40,433 nt of DNA from Actinomycetota bacterium (GTDB taxonomy: Bacteria; Actinomycetota; Thermoleophilia; Solirubrobacterales; 70-9). A program made the translations under genes and the position numbers. The first letter of the stretch is position 1. The number at the start of each line of letters is the position of its first letter. The stretch covers positions 1-40,433 of the forward strand of contig JAFDWO010000015.1 of NCBI GenBank assembly GCA_018268415.1. The letters run 5' to 3'. This document shows, one piece after another, positions 31,434-39,158 of this stretch. The notes under the pieces were generated by a model. It was not told the DNA's origin. It did not search any database and worked only from the letters and a program-made list of their open reading frames with translations.

Positions 31434-31484
31434 CGTCGAATTTATGACGAAAATGTTGACACGGCGAGCAGTTACAGATACGTT
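31434..31484 (+). promoter_or_regulatory. Promoter of the flavoprotein operon with upstream inverted repeat
   Basis: TTGACA (31456-31461), 17 bases, TACGTT (31479-31484), then six bases to the GTG at 31491. The initiation point would coincide with the start codon. Just upstream lies CGTCG-AATTTA-TGACG (31434-31449), a member of the inverted-repeat family seen at 24316, 31320 and 37250. A further imperfect inverted repeat, TTGATCTCA / TGAGACAA, lies at about 31406-31430. Confidence 0.65.
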
Positions 31485-31490
31485 GCGGCT

Positions 31491-32993
31491 GTGTCTTCGA
31501 TTCGAATCGTCGTCATCGGCGGGGGGCCGGCCGGGCTGCTGACCGCTCGCCTGCTCGCCCGCGAAGGCTTCGGGGTGACGCTCTACGAGCGGCTCGATCC
31601 ACGCTCCACCTACGGCTTCGGGGTGGCGCTCGCAGGCCCGGCGATCGAGCGGTTGAGGAGGGTCGACCCGGAGGCGGCGGAGCGGATCGAACCGATCTGC
31701 CTGCCGCTGCGGCGCTGGACGATGCGCCGCGAGGAGGAGTCGGCGAGCGTCGAGGATCGCGGTGCCTCCGGCGTCCAGCGGACCGGCCTGCTCCGCACCC
31801 TGCAGGACCTCGCCGCCGAGGCGGGCGCCCGGATCGAGGCCGGCACCGCCGCGCGGATCGACGAGGTGGCCGACGGGGCCGACGTCGTGGTCTGCGCCGA
31901 CGGCGTCGGCAGTCAGGCTCGCGAGGCCCTCGCCGCGCGGGTGGGGGCACGGGTCGAGACGGTGCCGATCCCCTATATGTGGTGCGGCGCCAACCTCGAG
32001 CTCGACGCGATGACGCTCTTCCTGCGGCGCACCCCCCACGGCGTCTTCTGTGGTCACGTGATGCCTTACGGCGACGGCGACTGCACCTTCCAGGTCGACA
32101 CCGTGCCGGCCGCGTTGCGCTCGGCCGGGCTGGCGGTGGGCCAGGGGGAGGGCGACGCGGGCAGCGACGAGGAGTCGCTCGCCTTCCTCGCCGAGGTGTT
32201 CCGGCCGCTGCTCGGCGAACGCGAGCTGCTCGGCAATCGCTCGCGCTGGAGCACCTTCCGGTTGGTCACCTGCGAGCGTTGGAGCGCGGGCAAGTGCGTG
32301 CTGCTCGGCGATGCCGCCCACACGGCTCACTACACGGTCGGCTCGGGAACCCGGATGGCGATGGAAGACGCGATCGCCTTCAGCGAGGCCCTGAGTGGGG
32401 AGGGCGGTCTCGAGGCTGCCTTCGCGAGCTTCGAACGCGATCGGCGAGCGGCGGTCGAGCGCCTGCAGTGGCGGGCGATGCGCTCGCAGACCTGGTGGCG
32501 GACCCTGGCCGGTCGTTATGACCTGCCGCTCCCGGTCCTCCTGTTCAGCTACTTCACCCGGACCGGCGGCGTCGGCCTCGAGCGACTGGCGCGCTCCAAC
32601 CCGGACATCGTCGCCGCCGCGGTCGCGCACTGGAGCGGCGGCGAGGCCGCGAATTGGGCGGGGGAGGATCCGCGTCGCGCGCTGCTCGGCTCTCGCCTGC
32701 TGGGCGCCGCGGAGGCCCGCGACGGGTTCACCGTCGTCCCCTGCGACGGGGTGGCGCCCTGGTCGGAGCAGTCGCGATCGCTGCCGGCGGGGCTCGCCGG
32801 CGACGGGGATCGGGGTGTCCTGCTGACCGGTCGCGATTGCCGTCGCTCGCTGCTCGATCGCTTCGACGTGGCCGAGGAGCTGCGCGCGGCGGGCGGGGTC
32901 AAGGTCGCGGTCGCCCTCCCCGCGGGCCTGCTCGATGATGCCGCCACGGCGATCGCCGCCGGGCGGACCGATTACGTGGTGACGGAGGAGTAG
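31491..32993 (+). CDS. FAD monooxygenase, salicylyl-CoA 5-hydroxylase / anthraniloyl-CoA monooxygenase-like
   Basis: The 500-residue protein is a class A flavoprotein hydroxylase: IGGGPAGLLTARLL with the dinucleotide fold near the N-terminus, VVCADGVGSQ, and the FAD-binding LLGDAAHTAHYTVGSGT (about residues 274-290). The HTAHY-SGT version of the last motif is characteristic of salicylyl-CoA 5-hydroxylase and the N-terminal half of 2-aminobenzoyl-CoA monooxygenase, which act on ortho-substituted benzoyl-CoA. The tail from about residue 390 is unusual. It begins with GTG at 31491 with no Shine-Dalgarno site, probably a leaderless mRNA; a longer frame from 31422 would run through the promoter. 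It directly abuts the ligase gene, which makes its substrate. Confidence 0.85.
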   Translation: MSSIRIVVIGGGPAGLLTARLLAREGFGVTLYERLDPRSTYGFGVALAGPAIERLRRVDPEAAERIEPICLPLRRWTMRREEESASVEDRGASGVQRTGLLRTLQDLAAEAGARIEAGTAARIDEVADGADVVVCADGVGSQAREALAARVGARVETVPIPYMWCGANLELDAMTLFLRRTPHGVFCGHVMPYGDGDCTFQVDTVPAALRSAGLAVGQGEGDAGSDEESLAFLAEVFRPLLGERELLGNRSRWSTFRLVTCERWSAGKCVLLGDAAHTAHYTVGSGTRMAMEDAIAFSEALSGEGGLEAAFASFERDRRAAVERLQWRAMRSQTWWRTLAGRYDLPLPVLLFSYFTRTGGVGLERLARSNPDIVAAAVAHWSGGEAANWAGEDPRRALLGSRLLGAAEARDGFTVVPCDGVAPWSEQSRSLPAGLAGDGDRGVLLTGRDCRRSLLDRFDVAEELRAAGGVKVAVALPAGLLDDAATAIAAGRTDYVVTEE

Positions 32994-34685
32994 ATGGCGA
33001 TCCAGGACCGCGACCGCGCCGGCTGGCGCGACAAGGTGACTGCCTTCCCACCCGAGCTCGTGAGCCGTTATCGGGAGCTCGGCATGTGGGGCGAGCGGAC
33101 GATCGGCGAAGAGCTCGAAGCGGTGGCCGCCGAGTGTCCCGGCCGGCCGGCCGTGATCGATCCGCGGCGGAGCCTCACCTACGCCGAGCTCGACCGGCGC
33201 TCGAGCGCCGTCGCCGCCGGGCTGCTCGGGCTCGGCCTGCGGGTCGGCGAGCGGGCGATCTTCCAGACCGACAACCGGGTCGAGGCGGTCGAGGCCTGGT
33301 ACGGCTGCCTCAAGGCGGGCGTGATCCCGGTCTGCGCCCTGCCCGCCCACGGCCGGCACGAGATCGAGGCCCTGGTCGAGACGACCGGGGCACGCGCGCA
33401 CCTGGTCGACGCCGAGTCCCGCGGCGGTGCGGTGCTGGAGCTGGCCCACGGCCTCCGGTCCCGTGGCCGGGCGCCCGAGCTCCTCGTCTCGATCGGCGAT
33501 GACGGCGGCGCCGGGGACGCCCGGCTCGGCGAGCTCGCCGCGGGGGCGCCGGACTCCGAGCTGCTCGCCGCGGCGCGACGCTCGCTCGCGCCCGACGACC
33601 TCGCCGTGCTGCAGCTCTCCGGCGGGACCACCTCGACGCCGAAAGGAATCCCCCGGCTCCATGCCGAGTCCTGGTACAACGCGCTCGCCACCGCCAGGCG
33701 CTACCCGTTGCTGCCGGGCGAGCGGGTCGCGCACGTGATCCCGCTGGTCCACAACGCGGGGGTGCACTCGGCCCTTCACGCCGGCCACTCGGTGGGGGCC
33801 ACGGTGCTGACCTGCGGCCCCGACCCCGACGAGTTCATCCCCTTCCTGCTGCGGGAGCGCGCGGAGAGCATCGTCCTCGTCCCCGGGATCGTCTCCTTCC
33901 TGCTCGAGCGCGAGGACTTCCGTCGCCTGCTCGAAGGCCTGCGCCGGCTCTCGCTTTCGGCCGCGGTGGTGCCGCCCGAGCTGTTCGATCGCCTCGAGGC
34001 GATGGGGGTCCCGGTGGTCCAGCAGTTCGGCATGGGGGAGGGGCTCTGCACCGTGTCCTCGCTGGGCGAAGCCCGCGAGCTGCGCCGCGACACGGTCGGC
34101 CACCCGCTCTCCTCCGAGGACGAGGTCCGGATCGTCGATCCGGAAGGGCGCAACCTGCCCGCCGGTACGCCCGGCGAACTCTGGGTTCGCGGGCCGTACA
34201 CGATCCGCGGCTACTGGAACGACCCGGAGCGCAACGCGGTCGCCTTCACCGCGGACGGCTTCTACAAGACCGGCGACGTGATCGAGGCCCGCGAGGTCGA
34301 GGGTCGCCGGTACCTGGTCGTGGGTGGTCGGATCAAGGATTTGATCAACCGCGGCGGCGAGAAGATCAACGCCGAGGAGGTGGAGGACGCCCTGCGTCGT
34401 CATCCCCAGGTGCGCGAGGCGGCGCTGGTGGCGATGCCGGATCCGCGCCTCGGGGAGCGCGGCTGCGTCTACCTGGTCGTGCGCTCGCCGGGGGCGCCGC
34501 CGACCCTTGCCGACCTAACCGCGTTGCTCGCCGAGATCGGGATGTCCAAATACAAATGGCCGGAGCGGGTCGAGTACCTCGATGCGCTGCCGCGGACGTC
34601 GGTCGGCAAGGTCGAAAAGGCGCGGCTCAGGGAGTGGGTCGCGCGCGCAATCGAGGAAGAGGAATCAGAGGATGCGGATAGCTAG
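32994..34685 (+). CDS. Aryl-acid AMP/CoA ligase (EntE/DhbE/SdgA-like)
   Basis: The 563-residue protein carries the adenylation motifs: LQLSGGTTSTPKGIPRLH (about residues 204-221; the aryl ligases also use SGGTT), GMGEGL, FYKTGDV, GRIKDLINRGGEKINAEEVED and the C-terminal Lys in TSVGKVEKARL. The N-terminus FPPELVSRYRELGMW and the overall layout match ligases for 2,3-dihydroxybenzoate or salicylate such as EntE, DhbE and salicylate-CoA ligase SdgA. It activates an ortho-hydroxy (or amino) benzoate. It begins right after the flavoprotein stop (no gap) and overlaps the next gene by 14 bases. Confidence 0.9.
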   Translation: MAIQDRDRAGWRDKVTAFPPELVSRYRELGMWGERTIGEELEAVAAECPGRPAVIDPRRSLTYAELDRRSSAVAAGLLGLGLRVGERAIFQTDNRVEAVEAWYGCLKAGVIPVCALPAHGRHEIEALVETTGARAHLVDAESRGGAVLELAHGLRSRGRAPELLVSIGDDGGAGDARLGELAAGAPDSELLAAARRSLAPDDLAVLQLSGGTTSTPKGIPRLHAESWYNALATARRYPLLPGERVAHVIPLVHNAGVHSALHAGHSVGATVLTCGPDPDEFIPFLLRERAESIVLVPGIVSFLLEREDFRRLLEGLRRLSLSAAVVPPELFDRLEAMGVPVVQQFGMGEGLCTVSSLGEARELRRDTVGHPLSSEDEVRIVDPEGRNLPAGTPGELWVRGPYTIRGYWNDPERNAVAFTADGFYKTGDVIEAREVEGRRYLVVGGRIKDLINRGGEKINAEEVEDALRRHPQVREAALVAMPDPRLGERGCVYLVVRSPGAPPTLADLTALLAEIGMSKYKWPERVEYLDALPRTSVGKVEKARLREWVARAIEEEESEDADS

Positions 34686-35517
34686 CTTGAAGGGGCGGGC
34701 GGCGATCGTCGACGGCGACGTCGCCCACGACCTGGCGGTGGTGAGCGGCGGCGAGTTCGGCGCCGATCCGAGCGATCTCTACGGACGCTGGGATGCGCTG
34801 CGCGAGTGGGCCGCCGCCGCCGAGCTCGGCGGCGGGACTCCTTATAAGGAGGCCGATCTCGGTTGCCCGGTCCCGCGGCCGCCCCAGGTCTTCGCCCTCG
34901 CGGTGAACTACCAGGACCACGCCGCCGAGGCCTCGATCGAGGCGCCGGAGCACCCGCTCGTCTTCACCAAGTTCCCGACCTCGATCTCGGGCCCGTTCGC
35001 GCCGATCGAGCTGAGCACCAACCGCGCCGACTGGGAGGTCGAGCTGGTCGTGGTGCTCGGCAGGCCGGCCTGGCAGGTGCCCGTGGAGGAGGCGTGGGAC
35101 CACGTCGCCGGCCTCACCGTCGGCCAGGACATCTCGGAGCGGCGGATGCAGTTCCGCAAGCCGTTCCCGCATCTCAGCGTCGCCAAGTCGCTGCCCGGCT
35201 TCGGTCCGATCGGCCCGGTGGTGGTCACCGCGGACGAGCTCGACGATCCTGACGCGCTGCACCTGAGCTGCAGCGTCAACGGCGAGCTGATGCAGGACGG
35301 CAGCACCGCCGACCTGATCTTCGGGGTGGCAGCGCTGATCGCCGAGATCTCCGCCGCCGTGAAGATGCTGCCGGGCGACCTGATCTTCACCGGCACCCCT
35401 GCGGGGACCGGCTCGACCCGCGATCCGCGGCGCTACCTTGAGCCGGGGGACGTGGTCGAGAGCCGGATCGAGGGGATCGGGACCATCCGCAACGAGTGCG
35501 TGGAGGCGAAGCGATGA
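34672..35517 (+). CDS. Fumarylacetoacetate hydrolase (FAH) family enzyme 2
   Basis: The 281-residue protein begins MRIASLKGRAAIVDGD and has the FAH motifs DWEVELVVVLG, GLTVGQDISERRMQ, KSLPGFGPIGPVV and TGTPAGTG. In the third motif the Asp that FAH members usually have (K-x2-D-x-F-x-P-x-GP) reads Gly, so catalysis may differ from enzyme 1. Members include fumarylpyruvate hydrolase and 2-hydroxydienoate isomerases. The ATG at 34672 lies within the ligase end, and its stop overlaps the next dioxygenase start (ATGA), giving a second hydrolase and dioxygenase pair in reverse order to 24358-26162. Confidence 0.9.
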   Translation: MRIASLKGRAAIVDGDVAHDLAVVSGGEFGADPSDLYGRWDALREWAAAAELGGGTPYKEADLGCPVPRPPQVFALAVNYQDHAAEASIEAPEHPLVFTKFPTSISGPFAPIELSTNRADWEVELVVVLGRPAWQVPVEEAWDHVAGLTVGQDISERRMQFRKPFPHLSVAKSLPGFGPIGPVVVTADELDDPDALHLSCSVNGELMQDGSTADLIFGVAALIAEISAAVKMLPGDLIFTGTPAGTGSTRDPRRYLEPGDVVESRIEGIGTIRNECVEAKR

Positions 35518-36386
35518 GGATCGACCATTTCGCGATCGGCGTCGAGGACGTCGCCGCGGCCACCGAGTGGTACCGGGAGACGATCGGCCTGCGTGAGGTC
35601 GGCGGTGGGGACGGCCGGCGGTTCCTCGGCTGCGGCGGTCGCGTCGACTTCGACCTCGCGATCGAGGGCGGCGGCAACGGCCTGCGCCACGTCGCCTACG
35701 GCTGTTTTGACGAGGAGGAGTACGAGGCGGCCGCGGCCCGGCTCGAAGGCTCCGGGCTGGGGTCGGTCGAGGTCGCCTTCCAGGGGCCCGGGGTGGAGCG
35801 CGCGGTGGCCGTCTCGCTGCCCGGCGGCCACGTCGTGCAGGTGGTCCTCCGGGAGGGCGTCGACCACTATCTCCGCGTCGCCCACTGGGACGCGAAGGCC
35901 GCCGGCTCGCCCCGTGAGATCGACCACGTCAACATCGCCGTGCAGGACGTCGACGCGACCGTAGCGGCGCTCGACGCGGCGCTCGGTCTGCGCCTCAGCG
36001 ACCTCCACAACGTCGACGGTCACGGCAACGTCGGCGCCTGGATGCGGGCCGGCGACCGGCATCACGACTTCGCGATCATCAGGAACCGCGCCGACGGCCT
36101 CCACCACGTCGCCTACCAGCTGGCCGACGCCGCCGACGTGATCAGGTTCGCCGATCGGCTGGCGATGGCCGGGACGACGGCCGAATACGGCGTCGGCCGG
36201 CACGGCCCCGGCTCGAACGTCTTTCTCTACGTGCGCGACCCGAGCGGAAACCGGGTCGAGCTGACCGCCGACATGGCCTCGGTGCCGGCCGGGGCGCCGC
36301 ATCGCGTCTGGCGCGGAACCGACCCTTCGATCGTCAACAGCCTGGCGCCGTACGGCCCGCCGAAGACCTTCTGGGAGATCACCTGA
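35514..36386 (+). CDS. Extradiol ring-cleavage dioxygenase 2 (type I, VOC fold)
   Basis: The 290-residue protein repeats the VOC module: MRIDHFAIGVEDV at the start, DHVNIAVQDVDATVAAL in the second half. Iron ligands are His138 in DHVNIAV, His198 in LHHVAYQL (His197 is next to it) and Glu249 in NRVELTADM, and GRHGPGSNVFLYVRDPSG precedes the last ligand. The His at the Asp-His-Val position and the GRHGPG segment are as in active enzymes. It is not close to dioxygenase 1 in sequence by eye, so substrates probably differ. It ends the ligase-hydrolase-dioxygenase transcript. Confidence 0.9.
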   Translation: MRIDHFAIGVEDVAAATEWYRETIGLREVGGGDGRRFLGCGGRVDFDLAIEGGGNGLRHVAYGCFDEEEYEAAAARLEGSGLGSVEVAFQGPGVERAVAVSLPGGHVVQVVLREGVDHYLRVAHWDAKAAGSPREIDHVNIAVQDVDATVAALDAALGLRLSDLHNVDGHGNVGAWMRAGDRHHDFAIIRNRADGLHHVAYQLADAADVIRFADRLAMAGTTAEYGVGRHGPGSNVFLYVRDPSGNRVELTADMASVPAGAPHRVWRGTDPSIVNSLAPYGPPKTFWEIT

Positions 36387-36437
36387 AGGCCGCCGGACGC
36401 CACCGGTAGAGCCATTCGTAGATGGTAGGTTCGTGCG

Positions 36438-37139
36438 ATGCCGCCGAAACGCGCCGCCCCGACCAAAAGCAGCGGGCTGCGCCGGAACCTGGTTGAAGCG
36501 GAGATCCTCGAACGCGCCGCGCAGCTCTTCTCGGAGCGCGGCTACGCGGCCACCAGCCTGCAGGAAATCGCGGCCGAGCTCGGCATCAGCCGCTCCTCGC
36601 TCTACCACTACTTCTCCAACAAGGAGGAGATGCTGATCCGGCTGGTCAGCGATCTGGTGCTGAGCAGCGAGGTGGCGTTGAAGCAGATGCGGGCGGGCGG
36701 CAAGGGCGACGCGACGGTCCGTCTGCGCGGTGCCGTCGAGGCGCTGCTCGGGCCGATCATCGAGGCCCCGAACCGCTTCCGGCTGCTGCTCACGGTCGAA
36801 GCGGAGCTACCGACCCCGATCGCCCGGCGCTGGCGGGAGACGCGGCGGAAGATCGTCGCCGAGGTTTCCGAGGTGATCCGCGACGGCGTCCGCAGCGGTC
36901 GGTTCCGGCCGATCGAGGAGGAGGTGGCCACGTTCATCGTGCTCGGCATGTGCAACTGGGTCGCCTGGTGGCCGGATCGCCAGCGCGAGGACGTCGAGGC
37001 CGTCACCCGTGGGATCGCCGACATCGCCGTCTCCGGCCTCGCGGTCGGCAGCGCGGAGGGCGCCCCCGACTCGCCCGCCGCGGTGATCGCCGCCACGCGC
37101 GAGCAGCTCGATCGCCTCGAAGCGCTGATCGACAGCTGA
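36438..37139 (+). CDS. TetR-family transcriptional regulator 2
   Basis: The 233-residue protein has the helix-turn-helix at about residues 20-66: ILERAAQLFSERGYAATSL, QEIAAELGISRSSLYHYFSNKEEML, the canonical TetR pattern with YHYFSNKEE. No Shine-Dalgarno site precedes the ATG; TAGGTT (36426-36431) ends six bases before it, so the mRNA is probably leaderless, like the LysR and flavoprotein genes. The 51-bp gap also has CCAT-N6-ATGG (36412-36425), a weak candidate autoregulatory site. A weak CCTGC/GCAGG hairpin lies at 37179-37194 beyond its stop. It may be the regulator of the TGTCG-N6-CGRCA sites. Confidence 0.93.
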   Translation: MPPKRAAPTKSSGLRRNLVEAEILERAAQLFSERGYAATSLQEIAAELGISRSSLYHYFSNKEEMLIRLVSDLVLSSEVALKQMRAGGKGDATVRLRGAVEALLGPIIEAPNRFRLLLTVEAELPTPIARRWRETRRKIVAEVSEVIRDGVRSGRFRPIEEEVATFIVLGMCNWVAWWPDRQREDVEAVTRGIADIAVSGLAVGSAEGAPDSPAAVIAATREQLDRLEALIDS

Positions 37140-37249
37140 CCCGCCCGCGGCCCGCGACCGCCGCCGCCGAATAGCCGACCTGCCCGCGAGCAGGCCACCG
37201 ACTTGCGTGGGTGGTCGCGAACGCGCTATCCTCGCCGCGCTGACAAAAA

Positions 37250-37265
37250 TGTCGAATTCTCGGCA
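37250..37265 (+). promoter_or_regulatory. TGTCG-N6-CGGCA inverted repeat upstream of 117-aa gene
   Basis: TGTCG (37250-37254), AATTCT (37255-37260), CGGCA (37261-37265), with an overlapping GACA-N4-TGTC repeat (37242-37253). It lies 32 bp before the small gene at 37298. It has the same arms and spacing as 31320-31335, but the AT-rich centre is not a good -10 here. An alternative promoter is TTGCGT at 37203 with TATCCT at about 37227. Confidence 0.5.
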
Positions 37266-37297
37266 ACTACGTTGGTTCAGGACTGGAGGAGGGAAAC

Positions 37298-37651
37298 ATG
37301 GGGGTTGTCGTCGTCTACGACGCGTATTCCAGGCTCGGTGATCTGCTCGGCGAGGGGATTCGCCGCGCCCGCGCCCGCCAGACTCGGCTCGAGGTGATCG
37401 CGGTGGTCTCGCCACTGCGCTCGCTCCTCATCGGTTATGGGCTGGCCAACGCGGCGATGCTCCAGGAGACGCACGAATACGAGCTCTCCTGGGAGCTCGA
37501 TCGCCGCGTCTCCTCGGTGCCCGCCGACGTTCCGGTCCGCTCCCGGATCCTGCGCGCCGGGCGTCGCCGCGTGCGCCGCGAGGTGGCGGCGCTGATGCCG
37601 GCCGAGGTGATCGGCCTCCGACTCGCGAGGTCGCCGAGACCATGGGGGTGA
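37298..37651 (+). CDS. Small unknown protein, possibly universal-stress-like fold
   Basis: The 117-residue protein starts MGVVVVYDAYSRLGDLLGEG and reads LEVIAVVSPLRSLLI at about residues 30-45, a beta-alpha-beta pattern that loosely recalls the start of universal stress proteins, but the nucleotide-binding G-x2-G-x9-G motif is absent. The C-terminal half is rich in Arg and leads into the ABC gene, overlapping it by 10 bases. The GGAGGAGGG site at about 37286 is strong, so it is a real gene. I do not recognise its function; its tie to an ATPase suggests a role in the same transport unit or its control. Confidence 0.6.
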   Translation: MGVVVVYDAYSRLGDLLGEGIRRARARQTRLEVIAVVSPLRSLLIGYGLANAAMLQETHEYELSWELDRRVSSVPADVPVRSRILRAGRRRVRREVAALMPAEVIGLRLARSPRPWG

Positions 37652-39156
37652 AGACCGAGCAGCTGCTGGAGGTTCGCCACCTCTCCAAGACCTTCCCCGG
37701 GCTGAAGGCCCTCGACGACGTCTCGCTCGAGGTCGCGCCGGGAGAGATCGTCGCCCTGGTCGGCCAGAACGGGTCGGGGAAGTCGACGCTCGTCAAGGTC
37801 CTGGCCGGCGTCCACCAGCCTGATCCGGGGGCCGAGATCGCGCTCGGCGAGGAGGGTCGCGCCGGCCTCCACTTCATCCACCAGGACCTGGGCCTGGTGG
37901 GGATGCTCTCGACGATCGAGAACTTCGACCTCGGCCGCGGCCTCGGGCGGGGGGCCCTGCTGCCGGCGCCGGTGCACGACGAGGCGCGCCACGCCGAGGA
38001 GCTGGTCGCGGGGTTCGGCGCGCGGATCGACGTCGAGGTGCCGGTCGACCGGCTGAGCGCGGCGGAGCGGACGATCGTCGCGATCGCCCGGGCCCTCGAT
38101 GGCTGGGAGCACGACCGCAACGTGCTCGTCCTCGACGAGCCGACCGCCTCGCTGCACGGCGAGGAGGTCGAAAAGCTCTTCACCGCCGTGCGGCGGGTGG
38201 CCGCGCGCGGCGCCGGCGTCGTCTTCATCTCCCACCGGCTCGACGAGGTGATGGAGCTCGCCGACCGGGTCATCTGCCTGCGCGATGGCCGGCTGATCGC
38301 CGACGTGGCGCGCGGCGAGTACGACCACGACGATCTGGTCGAGCTGATCGCGGGCGAGGCGCTCACCGCGGCCGAGGAGGTCGCGCCGCGCGCCCACGGC
38401 GGGCCGGTGCTGCGCGCGCGCGGGATCGGCGCCGCGACGATCGTCGCGATGGACCTCGACCTGCACGCGGGGGAGATCCTCGGCGTCTCCGGCGTCCTCG
38501 GGTCGGGTCGCGAGGAGTTGGCGGGCGTCCTTTTCGGTGCGACCCCCGGTGAGGTGGCCTCGCTCGAGATCGGCGGCACGCCCGTCGGCCGTCTCGATCC
38601 TCGCCGGGCGATCGCGGCCGGCGTCGCCTACGTCCCCGGCGACCGCCGGCGCGAGGGCGCCGTGATGAGGCTGAGCGCGCGCGAGAACATGACCTTGCCG
38701 CGACTGCGGCCGCTGCGCCGCGCCTTCGGCCGGCTCGACCAGCGCGCGGAGCGGCGCGAGGTCGACGGTTGGGTCGAGCGGGTCGCGGTCCGGCCGGCGG
38801 AGCCGGAGCGGGCACTCGACCTCTTCAGCGGCGGCAATCAGCAGAAGGTGGTACTGGCGAAGTGGCTGCGCAACGAGCCCAAGGCGCTGCTGATGGACGA
38901 GCCCACCCAGGGGGTCGACGTCGGCGCGAAGGCGGGGATCTACGAGCTGATCGCCAACGCCGCCGCGGCCGGTGCCGGGATCCTCGTCTGTTCCTCCGAC
39001 GCGAAGGAGCTGGCGCTCATCTGTGACCGGGTGTTGGTGATGCGCGACGGCGCGGTGGTCGCCGAGGTGGAGCGATCCCGGCTGAGCGAGGCGGGGTTGG
39101 TCCGCGCCGGGCTCGGCGGCGCGGTGGCGTCCGGGCAGACGAGCGAGAGGAGCTGA
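37642..39156 (+). CDS. Orphan ribose-type ABC ATPase, two domains
   Basis: The 504-residue protein has Walker A GQNGSGKST (about residue 43), Walker B VLVLDEPTASL with a signature altered to LSAAERTIVAIARA, and H-loop ISHRLDEVM; domain 2 has a weak Walker A (GVLGSGREEL) and an intact LSGGNQQKVVL-like signature (FSGGNQQKVVL) and LLMDEPTQGVD. It resembles the ATPase at 26196 in the unusual first signature. No permease or binding-protein gene follows in the window; it may work with the 27779/28904 components or partners beyond the end. It starts inside the 117-aa gene and is followed by the decarboxylase-like gene after 2 bases. Confidence 0.9.
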   Translation: MGVKTEQLLEVRHLSKTFPGLKALDDVSLEVAPGEIVALVGQNGSGKSTLVKVLAGVHQPDPGAEIALGEEGRAGLHFIHQDLGLVGMLSTIENFDLGRGLGRGALLPAPVHDEARHAEELVAGFGARIDVEVPVDRLSAAERTIVAIARALDGWEHDRNVLVLDEPTASLHGEEVEKLFTAVRRVAARGAGVVFISHRLDEVMELADRVICLRDGRLIADVARGEYDHDDLVELIAGEALTAAEEVAPRAHGGPVLRARGIGAATIVAMDLDLHAGEILGVSGVLGSGREELAGVLFGATPGEVASLEIGGTPVGRLDPRRAIAAGVAYVPGDRRREGAVMRLSARENMTLPRLRPLRRAFGRLDQRAERREVDGWVERVAVRPAEPERALDLFSGGNQQKVVLAKWLRNEPKALLMDEPTQGVDVGAKAGIYELIANAAAAGAGILVCSSDAKELALICDRVLVMRDGAVVAEVERSRLSEAGLVRAGLGGAVASGQTSERS

Positions 39157-39158
39157 CG

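Noticed and set aside
31299..34403. A 1034-codon open frame on the minus strand opposite the flavoprotein and ligase genes
   Set aside because: It is the shadow of two clearly conserved plus-strand enzymes with full catalytic motifs; its own translation is low-complexity with repeated Asp/Arg/Gly/His and no domain pattern.
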